DNA from: Oceanibium sediminis
GTDB lineage: Bacteria > Pseudomonadota > Alphaproteobacteria > Rhodobacterales > Rhodobacteraceae
Assembly: GCF_003265325.1 (NCBI RefSeq)
Contig: NZ_QGNX01000001.1
Coordinates: 558,001 to 622,000, forward strand
Direction of reading: 5' to 3'
DNA length: 64,000 nucleotides
Of this stretch, positions 46,264 to 55,765 are shown piece by piece. The notes under the pieces are model-generated. The model searched no databases. It had not been told where the DNA came from and saw only the letters and a list, made by a program, of their open reading frames with translations. Position numbers and translations under genes: made by a program. The stretch's first letter is position 1; each line of letters begins with the position of its first letter.

Positions 46264-46387
46264 GGAATGCTCCGGGTGGTGTTGCAGGTCGGGCAGAGAG
46301 TATGCCCGGCGTCACCGGGGTTCAAGCGCTGGTCTTTGGCCGGATCGCCGCCATATGGCGGGGCAAGGCAGTGGCAAGGGGGGCAAC

Positions 46388-47347
46388 ATGGGCTTGATGA
46401 TCGACGGCGAATACCACACGAAGGATCCCGGTGCGGATACCGTCGAGGATGGCGAGTTCAAGCGCAAGCGCGCCACGATCCGCGACTGGATCGCGCACCC
46501 GGACGCCCCGATCCCCGACGGCGCGTGCCGCTACCCACCGGAGGCGGGGCGCTACCACCTTTACGCCGCGTGGAATTGCCCCTGGGCGCATCGCGCCCTT
46601 CTGACGCGGGTGTTTAAGGGGCTGGAGGAGGTGATCTCCGTCTCCTACGCGCGCCCGCGCCGCACGGACCAGGGCTGGGTCTACGACGAAGACGGACCCT
46701 ACGCCGACCCCTGCCTCGGCGTCAGCGCCCTGCACCAGGTCTATGCCCGCCAGACCCCCGGCTATACCGGGCGGCTGACGGTACCGGTGCTGTGGGACAC
46801 GCAGGAGGCGCGCATCGTCAGCAATGAATCCGCCGACATCATCAAGATGCTCGACGCCGCCTTCGGCACGCCGGGGCAGCTATGCCCGCCCGCCCTGCGG
46901 GACCGGATCGACGCCTGGAATGCGCGCATCTACCCGGGGCTGAACAACGGCGTCTATCGCGCCGGGTTCGCGCGCACGCAGGACGCCTATGAGAAGGGCT
47001 GCCGCGACGTATTCGACACGCTCGACGCCATCGAGACCCAGCTTGGCAAGACCCGCTACCTGACGGGCGAGCGTTTCACCGAGGCGGACCTGCGCCTGTT
47101 TCCCACGCTGGCGCGTTTCGACGTGGCCTATCACTACGCATTCAAGTGCAACATCCACAGGCTGATCGACCTGCCCAATACCTGGGCCTACGCGCGCGAC
47201 ATCTACCAGATGCCGGGCGTCGCCGGGACGGTGGATTTCGGGATCTACAAGACCGGCTATTTCTCTCCGTCCGAGCTGCGCAACCCGCTGGGCATCGTGC
47301 CACTGGGTCCGCACATCGACTGGTCACCGCCCCACGGGCGCGGCTGA
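46388..47347 (+). CDS. Glutathionyl-hydroquinone reductase (Xi-class GST)
   Basis: 319 residues from MGLMIDGEYH. The active-site NCPWAHRALL (Cys64) is the Xi-class hallmark, distinct from Ser/Tyr GSTs. It is followed by LTVPVLWDTQEARIVSNESADI for glutathione binding and FTEADLRLFPTLARFD in the helical domain. These enzymes reduce glutathionyl-hydroquinones (PcpF, YqjG, ECM4 type). Monocistronic, convergent with the inositol-phosphatase-family gene. Confidence 0.93.
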   Translation: MGLMIDGEYHTKDPGADTVEDGEFKRKRATIRDWIAHPDAPIPDGACRYPPEAGRYHLYAAWNCPWAHRALLTRVFKGLEEVISVSYARPRRTDQGWVYDEDGPYADPCLGVSALHQVYARQTPGYTGRLTVPVLWDTQEARIVSNESADIIKMLDAAFGTPGQLCPPALRDRIDAWNARIYPGLNNGVYRAGFARTQDAYEKGCRDVFDTLDAIETQLGKTRYLTGERFTEADLRLFPTLARFDVAYHYAFKCNIHRLIDLPNTWAYARDIYQMPGVAGTVDFGIYKTGYFSPSELRNPLGIVPLGPHIDWSPPHGRG

Positions 47348-47357
47348 TCCTGCGGCC

Positions 47358-48137
47358 CTACCCGCCGCGATGGCGCATCAGCGCCGCGTGGATCTGGCGC
47401 GGCGCGGCGAAACACCCCGGATGCCGGGGCCAGCGCGCGTTGAAGCGGATCGGCGCGCCGGTGGCATCGGTGGCGATGCCACCCGCCTCGGCCGCGATCA
47501 GGCAGCCAGCGGCGATGTCCCATTCCCAGGCGTCGCGCACCGTGACCAGCGCGTCAAAGCGCCCCTGGGCCACAAGGCACAGGCGATAGGCCAGCGAGGG
47601 GCGATGCGCGCGGTTCACGTCCGGCACGCCACCCGGCCAGTGATCAGGCAGGAAGGTCGGCTTCGTCGCCAGCACATCCGCCCCCGTCAGGCTTTGCGCG
47701 CCCGAAACATGGATCGGCGCGCCGTTCAGCGTCGCGCCCGCGCCCAGCGCGGCGGCGTAAAGGCGTTCCTGCGCGGGCAGGTAGACGACCGCCGCCTCCA
47801 CCACGCCGTTATGCACGACGGCCAAAGCGTGGGAAAACGCGCTGGTGCCTTGCAGGAAGGCGCGGGTGCCGTCGATGGGATCGACGATGAATACACGCTC
47901 CGCCGTCAGCCGCGCGGGGTCTTCCTCGCTCTCCTCTGACAGCCAGCCGTAATCGGGCCGCGCGCCGCGCAGGTGCGCCTCCAGCACGGCGTTCACCTCC
48001 AGGTCGGCCTCGCTGACCGGGCCCTGGTCGCCCGCCTTGTCCCAGGACCGGGGCGAGGCGCGGAAGTGGCGCATGGCGACCGGCCCGGCGGCGCGGGCCG
48101 CCTCGATCAGCAGCCCGAGGTCAGGCGCTTCCCGCAA
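47358..48137 (-). CDS. Inositol monophosphatase family / 3'(2'),5'-bisphosphate nucleotidase-like
   Basis: 259 residues. Metal-dependent phosphatase motifs: LSEESEED (Glu in the first metal site), VDPIDGTRAFLQG (about 85-97), and WDIAAGCLIAAEAGG (about 206-220). The sequence suits CysQ (PAP phosphatase) or a related inositol phosphatase; the substrate cannot be settled by eye. It overlaps pmbA by 17 nt, so MAPEG-pmbA-this gene form one unit. Confidence 0.88.
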   Translation of the reverse strand: MREAPDLGLLIEAARAAGPVAMRHFRASPRSWDKAGDQGPVSEADLEVNAVLEAHLRGARPDYGWLSEESEEDPARLTAERVFIVDPIDGTRAFLQGTSAFSHALAVVHNGVVEAAVVYLPAQERLYAAALGAGATLNGAPIHVSGAQSLTGADVLATKPTFLPDHWPGGVPDVNRAHRPSLAYRLCLVAQGRFDALVTVRDAWEWDIAAGCLIAAEAGGIATDATGAPIRFNARWPRHPGCFAAPRQIHAALMRHRGG

Positions 48138-49470
48138 CCGTCAGCCCCTCCACCAGAAGGCTGGGGACGACCCGGCTGAGGTGTTCGCGCGCATCGTCCG
48201 CCGCGCGCAGGGTTTGCAGCATGTCGCGCAGGTTGCCCGCGATGGTGCATTCGTTCACCGGCTCGGCGATCTGCCCGTTCCTGACCCAGAAGCCCGACGC
48301 ACCGCGAGAGTAATCCCCGGTGTTGGGGTTGATCGAACTGCCCATGAGCGACGTCACAAGCAGCCCCTCGCCCATGTCGCGCAGCAGTTCGTCCCGCGCC
48401 ACCATCGGCGCGACAAGCCGCAGGTTCCCGGCCGAGGGCGAGGGCGGCGAGCCGACCCCGCGCGCGGCATTGCCGGTGCTTTGCAGGCCCAGCCGCCGCG
48501 CGGTGGCAAGGTCCAGGATCCAGCGCATCATCACGCCGTCGGTCACGATATCGCCGCCCAGCGCCGGCAGCCCTTCCGCATCGAAGGGGCGCGAGCCGGA
48601 AACGCGGGTGCGCTTCGGCTCCTCCACCAGCGAAAAGCCCTTGGGTAGAACCGCCTCGCCCATCGCGCCTTTCAGCCAGCTTGTCCCGCGCGCAATCGCG
48701 CTGCCGTTCACCGCCGAAACCAGGTGCCCGATCAATCCCGACGAAATCCGCTCGTCGAACAACACCGGATAAGCGCCGGTCTTGGGCTGTTTCGCACCCC
48801 GCCGCGCCAACGTGCGCTCAGCCGCCAGCGCGCCGATCTCCTCGGCGCTGTCCATGTCCTCGGCGTGGGTGCGGCTGTCAAAGGCGTAGTCGCGCTCCAT
48901 CTCCAGCCCCTCGCCGGCGATGGCGACGCAGGCGGTGGAATGGTTGGTGCGCGCATAGCCGCCCGCGAAACCGTTGCTGGCCAGCAGGTAAAGCTCTGTC
49001 CGCTGATAATCCGCCCCGGCGGTGGACACCTGGCTAATACCCTTGGCGGCCAGCGCCGCGGCCTCGGCCCGGCGGGCGCGCTCGGCCAATTCGGCGGCCT
49101 CTGTCGCGGGGGCGGGGTCGTCCAGATCCAGCGCAGCGACGTCCCAGGACGTGGCAAGCTGGTCCGGGTCGGCGAGCCCGGCGGAGGGATCCTCGGGCGC
49201 TTCACGGGCCATGGCGACGGCGCGGGCGGCCATCGCCTCGATCGCCGCCTCCCGCGTGTCGGAAATCGACACGCAGGCCTGCCGCTGGCCGATCAGCACC
49301 CTGAGCCCGATGTCCGTGCCCTCGGCGCGCTCTGCCTGTTCCAGCGCGCCGTTGCGGATCTCCATCGAAATACCGTCGCCGCGCGCGCACAGCACATCGG
49401 CCGACTCCGCCCCCGCCGCTTTCGCGGCGCTGAGGGCGGTTTCGGCGAGGTGTTTCAGCGTGTCACTCAT
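48121..49470 (-). CDS. pmbA: TldD/PmbA-family metalloprotease
   Basis: 449 residues from MSDTLKHLAETAL (AGGACTGGGA upstream). The TldE/PmbA pattern includes GISMEIRNGALEQAERAEGTDIG, ASNGFAGGYARTNHS and LEMERDYAF, and lacks the HExxxH of TldD, as expected for TldE. TldD/TldE mature or degrade certain ribosomally made peptides. No TldD partner or peptide precursor is in the window. Confidence 0.92.
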   Translation of the reverse strand: MSDTLKHLAETALSAAKAAGAESADVLCARGDGISMEIRNGALEQAERAEGTDIGLRVLIGQRQACVSISDTREAAIEAMAARAVAMAREAPEDPSAGLADPDQLATSWDVAALDLDDPAPATEAAELAERARRAEAAALAAKGISQVSTAGADYQRTELYLLASNGFAGGYARTNHSTACVAIAGEGLEMERDYAFDSRTHAEDMDSAEEIGALAAERTLARRGAKQPKTGAYPVLFDERISSGLIGHLVSAVNGSAIARGTSWLKGAMGEAVLPKGFSLVEEPKRTRVSGSRPFDAEGLPALGGDIVTDGVMMRWILDLATARRLGLQSTGNAARGVGSPPSPSAGNLRLVAPMVARDELLRDMGEGLLVTSLMGSSINPNTGDYSRGASGFWVRNGQIAEPVNECTIAGNLRDMLQTLRAADDAREHLSRVVPSLLVEGLTVAGSA

Positions 49471-49481
49471 TCCCAGTCCTT

Positions 49482-49880
49482 TCAAAGCAGCGCGTGGGCG
49501 ATCAGTCCCAGACCGGCCACCGCCTGTACCAGCAATGTAAGTAGGGTCCCCGCCGCCCTTTGCCATCCGGGGGCATCGGCGGCCAGGAAATGCATCCCGT
49601 GGATCACCCGCGCCACGCACAGCGTCAGCCCCAGCACGTGGATCGCCCAGGCCGGGGCGCCCATCAGCGCCATGCCGAGCAGCGCCAGCAGCGTCAGCGG
49701 CACGTTCTCGACGAAGTTCGCCTGCCCGCGCATCGCCCGGATCATCCGCGGCTCGCCCCCATCCCCGATGGAGATCTTCAACTGGCCGCGCAACCGGCCG
49801 ATGCCCACGCTCAGCCAGGTCAGGATGCCGATGCTCAGGCCGATGTAGATCGCGGCAGCGTCAAGGGCGGGGTTGTCCAT
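49482..49880 (-). CDS. MAPEG-family membrane protein
   Basis: 132 residues with four membrane helices (about 9-28, 56-75, 76-92, 108-130). MIRAMRGQANFVENVPLTLL is the MAPEG hallmark (R-x-x-x-N-x-x-E-x-x-P). Members are glutathione- or lipid-linked enzymes; the substrate is unknown. Eleven nt upstream of pmbA on the same strand. Confidence 0.9.
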   Translation of the reverse strand: MDNPALDAAAIYIGLSIGILTWLSVGIGRLRGQLKISIGDGGEPRMIRAMRGQANFVENVPLTLLALLGMALMGAPAWAIHVLGLTLCVARVIHGMHFLAADAPGWQRAAGTLLTLLVQAVAGLGLIAHALL

Positions 49881-50040
49881 GGAAGTCCTCCGTCAGGCCA
49901 TGTGGCGAAATATGTGCAAGCGGTTGGAGCATCTTTGCCAAGCGCTTGCAACCGCGCAAGGAACCGCCGCGCCAGCTTTGCCTTGACCCCGCCTTCCCCC
50001 CCGCGCCAAGCTTCGCCCGATCCAGAACGAAGGCCACCCC

Positions 50041-50436
50041 ATGCCCCCAGCCCAACCCGACGGAGAGTTGACCCTGCAGACCATCGCCATGCCCGCGGAC
50101 ACCAACTCCAACGGCGACATCTTCGGCGGCTGGCTGATGGCGCAGATGGACCTCGGCTCCTCGGTGCTGGCGCGCGCCCGCGCGCAGGGCCGCGTCGCCA
50201 CCGTCGCGGTCGAGGCGATGACCTTCCTCCAGCCGGTGCACGTGGGCGATACCGTGTCCATCTACGCGCGGCTGCTGAAGGCCGGGCGCACCTCGATGCA
50301 GATCGAGACGGAGGTCTGGGTCACCCGCCAGCCAAGCCGCGAGCGGCTGAAGATGACCGAAGCGCGCTTCGTCTTCGTGGCGGTGGACGAAACCGGCGCC
50401 AAGCGCGCCCTGCCAGATGAGGAGCACGACCCATGA
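50041..50436 (+). CDS. Acyl-CoA thioesterase (YciA-type hotdog)
   Basis: 131 residues. TIAMPADTNSNGDIFGGWLMAQMD (about 15-38) carries the hotdog active-site Asn/Asp pair, with VEAMTFLQPVHVGDTVSIYA (about 60-79). Acyl-CoA hydrolysis, as in YciA/BACH. It overlaps the next gene by ATGA. Confidence 0.92.
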   Translation: MPPAQPDGELTLQTIAMPADTNSNGDIFGGWLMAQMDLGSSVLARARAQGRVATVAVEAMTFLQPVHVGDTVSIYARLLKAGRTSMQIETEVWVTRQPSRERLKMTEARFVFVAVDETGAKRALPDEEHDP

Positions 50437-51047
50437 CCCTTCGTTTCCTGCTTGCCGCGGTGTTCACCTGCCTTGCCGGGGCGGCCCTGTCCCAGCAGTT
50501 GCCGCGCCTTTACGACGTGACCGGGGTGGAGGCCGGCGATACCCTCGCGCTCAGGGAAAACCCGCGGGCGACGGCGGGGAAACTGGGCGATATCCCCCAT
50601 GACGCCACCGGCCTGGAGGTGATCGAGCTGAGCGACAGCGGCGACTGGGCCCGCCTCAGCCAGGGGGAGGTGTCGGGCTGGTCCGCGCTGCGCTACCTCG
50701 CCCCGCAGGCGGAGGTGACGGGCGGCTACCTTGCCCAGCCGCTGCACTGTTTCGGGACCGAGCCGTTCTGGTCGATGCAAAGCGACGGCGCGGGGGCGGT
50801 GCAATACACCCGCATGGGCGAAGCGCCGGTGGCGATGGACATGACCAACCGCGTGGGAGAGCTGCGCTTCGGCCCCGAACTCGCCGACCTGGCGGGCGAA
50901 AGCGCCACCGCCACCCTGGCCCTGACCGGCGGGTTGTGCAGCGACAGCATGTCGGACGCGCTCTACGGTTTGAACCTCGGCGTGCTGCTCCGTGGCGAGG
51001 ACGGCCCGGAGGCGCTGCGGGGGTGTTGTAGTCTGGTGGTGCCGTGA
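50433..51047 (+). CDS. Secreted protein with SH3-like domain and a COG3650-type C-terminal region
   Basis: 204 residues. Signal peptide TLRFLLAAVFTCLAGAALSQ, then an SH3_3-like domain with LALRENPRATAGKLG (about 38-52) and GDWARLSQGEVSGWSALRYL (about 70-89). The rest contains CFGTEPFWSMQ, a pattern found in COG3650-type periplasmic proteins, and four Cys. Function unknown. Translationally coupled to the thioesterase; it is the last high-GC gene before the RT insert. Confidence 0.75.
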   Translation: MTLRFLLAAVFTCLAGAALSQQLPRLYDVTGVEAGDTLALRENPRATAGKLGDIPHDATGLEVIELSDSGDWARLSQGEVSGWSALRYLAPQAEVTGGYLAQPLHCFGTEPFWSMQSDGAGAVQYTRMGEAPVAMDMTNRVGELRFGPELADLAGESATATLALTGGLCSDSMSDALYGLNLGVLLRGEDGPEALRGCCSLVVP

Positions 51048-51237
51048 GGGGGGGCGACTGACGCTAGAGGGATAAAGCCGACGATCCAGCCCCGCATAAC
51101 TGGAATACGCGAGTTTAATCAATCGTCGCAAGCGTGAACTGCTGGACGTCGCGAACTGACGCACATAAAATAGGTATCAAAAGCGGCGTCTATTACGACG
51201 CGTCACAATATAGATTTTCGAAGTGGATAAATTAGCT
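51048..51237 (+). other. AT-richer leader of the reverse transcriptase, possible ncRNA
   Basis: 190 nt without a gene. CGTCGC and GAACTG each occur twice in the same order (51124-51141 and 51147-51158). A small stem GCGTC-TATTAC-GACGC lies at 51186-51201, and TCCAG/CTGGA arms near 51085-51104. Some defence RTs use a template ncRNA directly upstream; this could be one, but no known ncRNA class was recognised. Confidence 0.3.
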
Positions 51238-52740
51238 ATGCCCCGGATAATTGATCTAGATGCGGCCGATGCCCGAGCTTACTTACTACGCCCGGAATGC
51301 TACTTTCGATCTGACTTCCCCTCGTACATTAGCTTCGACAGAATTTTGAAGGATGTTGACAAAGTCTTGGGAGGCCAACCCTACACCGCATTCCAGAAGC
51401 CAAAACCAATGCGAGCGTTTGAACTGTCGGGAGTCAACTACGAAATCATTAGCACAAAAGATGGTCGTTTTGGATGGCGAAGCTTTGAGCTGATCCACCC
51501 CGCAATCTACATCTCTCTCCTCCAGACAATCTGCGATGCACCCAACTGGAAACTCCTTCAGGACCGCTTCAAAAAATTGCGATGCGACCATGTGGAATGC
51601 ACCAGTCATCTGGTTGTTCCTGATAACGGGGATGGTCACGATGAAGCCCAGATACTGAACTGGTGGCTTCGATACGAACAGCGTTCGCTCGAACTATCTT
51701 TAGATTATACGCATATACTCAAAACCGACGTGACGAATTGTTATGGTTCTTTGTACACCCATAGCATCCCTTGGGCCCTGCATGGATTTGACGAAGCTAA
51801 GGCGGACCAAACTGACAAACTCTTAGGAAACAAGATTGATCGCCACATTCGAGGTGGTCGCCACGGACAAACGAACGGAATTACGCAAGGCTCTGTTCTA
51901 ATGGACTTAATCGCTGAGTTGGTCTTGGCGTACGTTGATCACCGAATCTCTAAGAGATTGGAGGGAAAGAAAGATTTTCACATCCTGAGGTATCGCGACG
52001 ACTACAGCGTATTTACTCTGAGTGACCGTCGCGGCGCTGAGATTGTTCGTGTAATCAGTGACTGTTTGCGAGAGGTAGGGATGCAGCTCGGTGCCGCGAA
52101 AACTTCAGAAAGCACGAACATTGTCGAGGCTACGATCAAGCCTGAAAAGTTAGCCGGTATCCAACTTGAAGACATGGATATCACACAGGCCAAGACTATC
52201 CAAAAGCAGCTTTTGCGATTGCACGCATTTGCGCGCCGCTATCCTAACTCAGGCGCACTAAACCGACTTGCGGATTCTAAATATCAAAAGCTGGTTGGAA
52301 TACAGAAGCCGCCGGAGGACCTGCGAGTGCAAATTGCAATTGTTTGTGATATCGCTGTTGTCTCGCCACGCACATTTCCAGCCCTATCCGGTATTCTCGC
52401 AAAACTCATAGCCTTGGCACCAAAGGCTGAGCGGCCCAGCTTGTGGAAGCAGGTCCAGATAAAAATGCAAAGGATACCGAACAACGGGCATCAGGAAATC
52501 TGGTTGCAACGGGTTACCAGAGCCAAGGGCGTCGCCCTGAAGTTCGAAAGTTCCGAGCCGATCTGTCAAATCGTCGATGGTAAAGTCGCACAACTTTGGA
52601 ACAACGACTGGATAAGCGCACCCGCTCTCGTAACCGCACTTGATGTTAATAAGATTGTCGTTGGCAGTCCTGAAGACCTTGAGGCTGTTCCGGACCCAGC
52701 TGAGCTTTCGCTTTTCCGAAAGTATGCTGAGTTCTCATAG
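51238..52740 (+). CDS. Reverse transcriptase, candidate defence-associated (DRT/UG-type)
   Basis: 500 residues from MPRIIDLDAAD; a GTG five codons upstream (51223) is an alternative start. The RT palm motifs are intact: motif A KTDVTNCYGSLYTHSIPWAL (Asp164), motif B GQTNGITQGSVLMDLIAE (about 210-227), motif C ILRYRDDYSVF with the catalytic YRDD (252-255). About 200 further residues follow without a recognised domain; no maturase X or HNH domain is seen. Leu TTA/CTA and Ile ATA codons and near-balanced G+C contrast sharply with neighbours, a sign of transfer. No intron structure, retron msr/msd or partner gene is recognised. A stand-alone DRT is the best guess; the subtype is uncertain. Confidence 0.85.
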   Translation: MPRIIDLDAADARAYLLRPECYFRSDFPSYISFDRILKDVDKVLGGQPYTAFQKPKPMRAFELSGVNYEIISTKDGRFGWRSFELIHPAIYISLLQTICDAPNWKLLQDRFKKLRCDHVECTSHLVVPDNGDGHDEAQILNWWLRYEQRSLELSLDYTHILKTDVTNCYGSLYTHSIPWALHGFDEAKADQTDKLLGNKIDRHIRGGRHGQTNGITQGSVLMDLIAELVLAYVDHRISKRLEGKKDFHILRYRDDYSVFTLSDRRGAEIVRVISDCLREVGMQLGAAKTSESTNIVEATIKPEKLAGIQLEDMDITQAKTIQKQLLRLHAFARRYPNSGALNRLADSKYQKLVGIQKPPEDLRVQIAIVCDIAVVSPRTFPALSGILAKLIALAPKAERPSLWKQVQIKMQRIPNNGHQEIWLQRVTRAKGVALKFESSEPICQIVDGKVAQLWNNDWISAPALVTALDVNKIVVGSPEDLEAVPDPAELSLFRKYAEFS

Positions 52741-52787
52741 TGTCGCTGTGTTCGGCCGCGCAAAAAAGGCGCAGAATTGGATGGCCT

Positions 52788-52805
52788 CCGCATTTCAGAA
52801 TGCGG
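52788..52805 (+). terminator. Hairpin after the reverse transcriptase
   Basis: CCGCATT-TCAG-AATGCGG, 7-bp perfect stem, about 50 nt after the stop, without a clear U tract. It may end the RT transcript or be a decayed repeat. Confidence 0.35.
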
Positions 52806-52907
52806 TCCGTCCGCACTTTGCAACTCTTCTTGCCGCTCTAGACTTTGCGAATGCCCGCTTTTGCCCTTAGCAACAAGTTCCGCCCGCACCTTAGCTATCT
52901 ACCCCCC

Positions 52908-53519
52908 TCACCCCGCCACCCGCAGCGTCAGGTTCACCCGCCCCCCTTCCGACAGCAGCGTACTCGCCCCAAACCTTATACGGTCGATGCCGTGGTAGCG
53001 CAGGCGGGCCGGGCCGCTCATGACCAGCACGTCGCCGGACTCCAGCCAGAGGGATTGCGTCTTGCCGCCCCGCTCGGTGCCGCCGATGCGGAACAGGGCT
53101 GGGTCGCCCAGCGAGATGGACAGGACGGGCCAGGAAAGGTCGGCCTCGTCGCTGTCCTGGTGCAGGCCCATTTTCACGCCCTCTCCGTAGAAGTTCACGA
53201 GGCAGCAGTCGGGCGCGCGGCTGACGCCGCTGGCCTGTCGCCAGATCTCCTGGATCGGCTCCGGGATCGGTGGCCAGGCCATGCCTGCGGGGTGGTGCGC
53301 CTGGTAGCGATAGCCGGTCCGGTCGCTGACCCAGCCCAGCGCCCCGGCGCAGGTCATGCGCACACCCATGCGCTTGCCGCCCGGCGTCACGTGCCGGGTC
53401 AGCGGCGCCTGGCGGACGATGGTGCGCACCGTCTCGACCATCTGCGCCTGGGCATCGGGGGTGAGCCAGCCCTTCCAGAGGCGCAGGCCCTCAACCCCGG
53501 TTTGCAGTTGCGTCGCCAT
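52908..53519 (-). CDS. alkB: AlkB-type alpha-ketoglutarate-dependent dioxygenase
   Basis: 203 residues from MATQLQTGVEGLRLW (GAGGCTTGCC upstream). Repairs alkylated bases by oxidative demethylation. The iron ligands are in MGLHQDSDEADL (H-x-D) and RLRYHGIDRIRFG, and the 2-oxoglutarate region RVNLTLR closes the protein. NFYGEGVKMG is the substrate-side NxY motif. Monocistronic and divergent from dnaK. Confidence 0.94.
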   Translation of the reverse strand: MATQLQTGVEGLRLWKGWLTPDAQAQMVETVRTIVRQAPLTRHVTPGGKRMGVRMTCAGALGWVSDRTGYRYQAHHPAGMAWPPIPEPIQEIWRQASGVSRAPDCCLVNFYGEGVKMGLHQDSDEADLSWPVLSISLGDPALFRIGGTERGGKTQSLWLESGDVLVMSGPARLRYHGIDRIRFGASTLLSEGGRVNLTLRVAG

Positions 53520-53690
53520 CGGCAAGCCTCTCACACCCCTTGCGCCATCGCAGAACATATTCAAAGGCCAATATATTATACCTCTCCGTGATTTCGAGCG
53601 CCCCCGCCCCGATTTCGAACGCCCGGGCCCAAGCCGGGCCCTGAGCGTCACGTTTCCGTGAAAAAAGTACGCAAGCGCCCTTCCGCCAGC

Positions 53691-53720
53691 GGTTGCAGCA
53701 CCCCCCGGCCAACCCTATAT
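53691..53720 (+). promoter_or_regulatory. Candidate heat-shock (RpoH) promoter of dnaK
   Basis: GGTTGCA at 53691 and CCCTATAT at 53713-53720 are spaced about 18 nt, close to the alphaproteobacterial RpoH pattern CTTG-N17-18-CYTATNT. It lies about 107 nt before the dnaK start. Apart from this the 53520-53826 gap holds no gene; it contains AT-rich ATATATTATA near 53570 on the alkB side. Confidence 0.45.
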
Positions 53721-53826
53721 AGCGCAGCGAACCCGGGCTCTGCATCGGGCTGTAAATCACTCATGGGATTGGGCCAGGGGCCGCGCCGCGGACCTGTCCC
53801 ACGAAATCGCCGGAAAGAGGACTGTC

Positions 53827-55749
53827 ATGTCGAAAGTTATCGGGATCGACCTTGGAACCACCAACTCCTGCGTTGCCATCATGGACGGCAGCCAGGCGAA
53901 GGTTATCGAAAACGCCGAGGGCGCGCGCACCACGCCCTCCATCGTCGCCTTCACGGATGACGAACGCCTTGTGGGCCAGTCGGCCAAGCGCCAGGCGGTA
54001 ACCAACCCCACCAACACGCTGTTCGCCATCAAGCGCCTGATCGGCCGCCGGGTTTCCGACCCCGTTGTCGCCAAGGACAAAGACATGGTCCCCTACGAGA
54101 TTGTCGAGGGCGACAACGGCGACGCCTGGGTCCGGGTGAAGGGTGAAAACTACGCGCCCTCTCAGATCTCGGCCTTCATCCTGCAGAAGATGAAGGAAAC
54201 CGCCGAGTCCTATCTTGGTGAGCCCGTCACGCAGGCCGTGATCACGGTTCCCGCCTACTTCAACGACGCCCAGCGCCAGGCAACGAAAGACGCCGGCAAG
54301 ATCGCGGGCCTCGAAGTGCTGCGCATCATCAACGAGCCGACGGCGGCCGCGCTGGCCTATGGCCTCGACCGCAAGGAAGCCAAGACGATCGCCGTCTATG
54401 ACCTTGGTGGTGGTACTTTCGACATCACGATCCTGGAAATCGATGATGGCCTGTTCGAGGTGAAGTCCACCAACGGTGACACTTTCCTCGGCGGTGAAGA
54501 CTTCGACATGCGCATCGTCGAGTACCTGGCCGAGCAGTTCAAGAAAGAGAACGGCGTCGACCTGACCAAGGACAAGATGGCGCTGCAGCGTCTGAAGGAA
54601 GCTGCCGAGAAGGCCAAGATCGAGCTGTCCTCGTCTTCCCAGACCGAGATCAACCAGCCGTTCATCTCGATGGACCCGGATACCCGTCAGCCGCTGCACC
54701 TGGTGCTGAAGCTGACCCGCGCCAAGCTGGAAAGCCTGGTGGGCGACCTGATCTCGCGTTCGCTGAAGCCCTGTAAAGAGGCGCTGAAGGATGCGGGCCT
54801 GTCCACGTCCGACATCGACGAAGTTGTCCTGGTCGGCGGCATGACCCGTATGCCCCGGGTGATCGAGGAAGTGTCCAAGTTCTTCGGCCGTGAGCCGAAC
54901 AAGGGCGTGAACCCCGATGAAGTGGTCGCCATGGGCGCCGCGATCCAGGCCGGCGTGCTGCAAGGCGACGTCAAGGACGTGGTCCTGCTGGACGTGACCC
55001 CGCTTTCCCTGGGCATCGAGACGCTGGGCGGCGTGTTCACCCGCCTGATCGACCGCAACACCACCATCCCGACGAAGAAGAGCCAGATCTTCTCCACCGC
55101 CGAGGATAACCAGAACGCCGTGACCATCCGCGTGTTCCAGGGTGAGCGGGAAATGGCGGCCGACAACAAGATGCTCGGTCAGTTCAACCTGGAGGAAATC
55201 CCTCCCGCGCCGCGCGGTCTGCCCCAGATCGAGGTGACCTTCGACATCGACGCCAACGGCATCGTGTCGGTGTCCGCGAAGGACAAGGGCACCAACAAGG
55301 AGCACAAGATCACCATCCAGGCCTCTGGCGGGCTGTCGGATGACGATATCGAAGCCATGGTGCGCGAGGCCGAGGAAAACGCCGAGGCCGACAAGGAACG
55401 CCGCGAGCTGGTGGAAGCCAAGAACCAGGCCGAAAGCCTTATCCACAACACCGAGAAATCGGTCGAGGAGCATGGTGACAAGGTCGACCCCACCACGGTC
55501 GAAGCGATCGAGATGTCGCTCAAGAACCTGAAAGAGGCTCTTGAGGAAGACAACGCCGAGAAGATCAAGGCCCGCAGCCAGGACGTCATGGAAGCCTCCA
55601 TGAAACTGGGTGAGGCGATCTACAAGGCGCAGGCCGCTGAAGCCGAAGCCGGTGAAGCAGCCGATGAGCCCCGTCCGGTGGACGAAGGCGGCGAAGACGT
55701 GGTCGATGCCGACTTCGAAGACCTGGACGACGATCAGAAGCGTGCCTGA
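53827..55749 (+). CDS. dnaK: Molecular chaperone DnaK (Hsp70)
   Basis: 640 residues, full length. The ATPase domain has [17 protein letters not shown] at the N-terminus, [15 protein letters not shown] (about 195-209) and [17 protein letters not shown] (about 336-352); the substrate-binding domain and lid run from about 385. It ends in an acidic tail with DDDQKRA. Partner DnaJ follows after an intrinsic terminator. AAGAGG lies upstream of the ATG. Confidence 0.98.
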   Translation: MSKVIGIDLGTTNSCVAIMDGSQAKVIENAEGARTTPSIVAFTDDERLVGQSAKRQAVTNPTNTLFAIKRLIGRRVSDPVVAKDKDMVPYEIVEGDNGDAWVRVKGENYAPSQISAFILQKMKETAESYLGEPVTQAVITVPAYFNDAQRQATKDAGKIAGLEVLRIINEPTAAALAYGLDRKEAKTIAVYDLGGGTFDITILEIDDGLFEVKSTNGDTFLGGEDFDMRIVEYLAEQFKKENGVDLTKDKMALQRLKEAAEKAKIELSSSSQTEINQPFISMDPDTRQPLHLVLKLTRAKLESLVGDLISRSLKPCKEALKDAGLSTSDIDEVVLVGGMTRMPRVIEEVSKFFGREPNKGVNPDEVVAMGAAIQAGVLQGDVKDVVLLDVTPLSLGIETLGGVFTRLIDRNTTIPTKKSQIFSTAEDNQNAVTIRVFQGEREMAADNKMLGQFNLEEIPPAPRGLPQIEVTFDIDANGIVSVSAKDKGTNKEHKITIQASGGLSDDDIEAMVREAEENAEADKERRELVEAKNQAESLIHNTEKSVEEHGDKVDPTTVEAIEMSLKNLKEALEEDNAEKIKARSQDVMEASMKLGEAIYKAQAAEAEAGEAADEPRPVDEGGEDVVDADFEDLDDDQKRA

Positions 55750-55765
55750 TCCAATCCGGAAACAA

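Noticed and set aside
51223-52740. Retron or group II intron
   Set aside because: No msr/msd-like inverted repeats with the expected layout, no maturase X or HNH domain, no intron domain V, and motif C is YRDD, not YADD.
52908-53519. AlkB as part of a defence operon with the reverse transcriptase
   Set aside because: It is on the opposite strand, convergent with the RT, and has the host's normal base composition.
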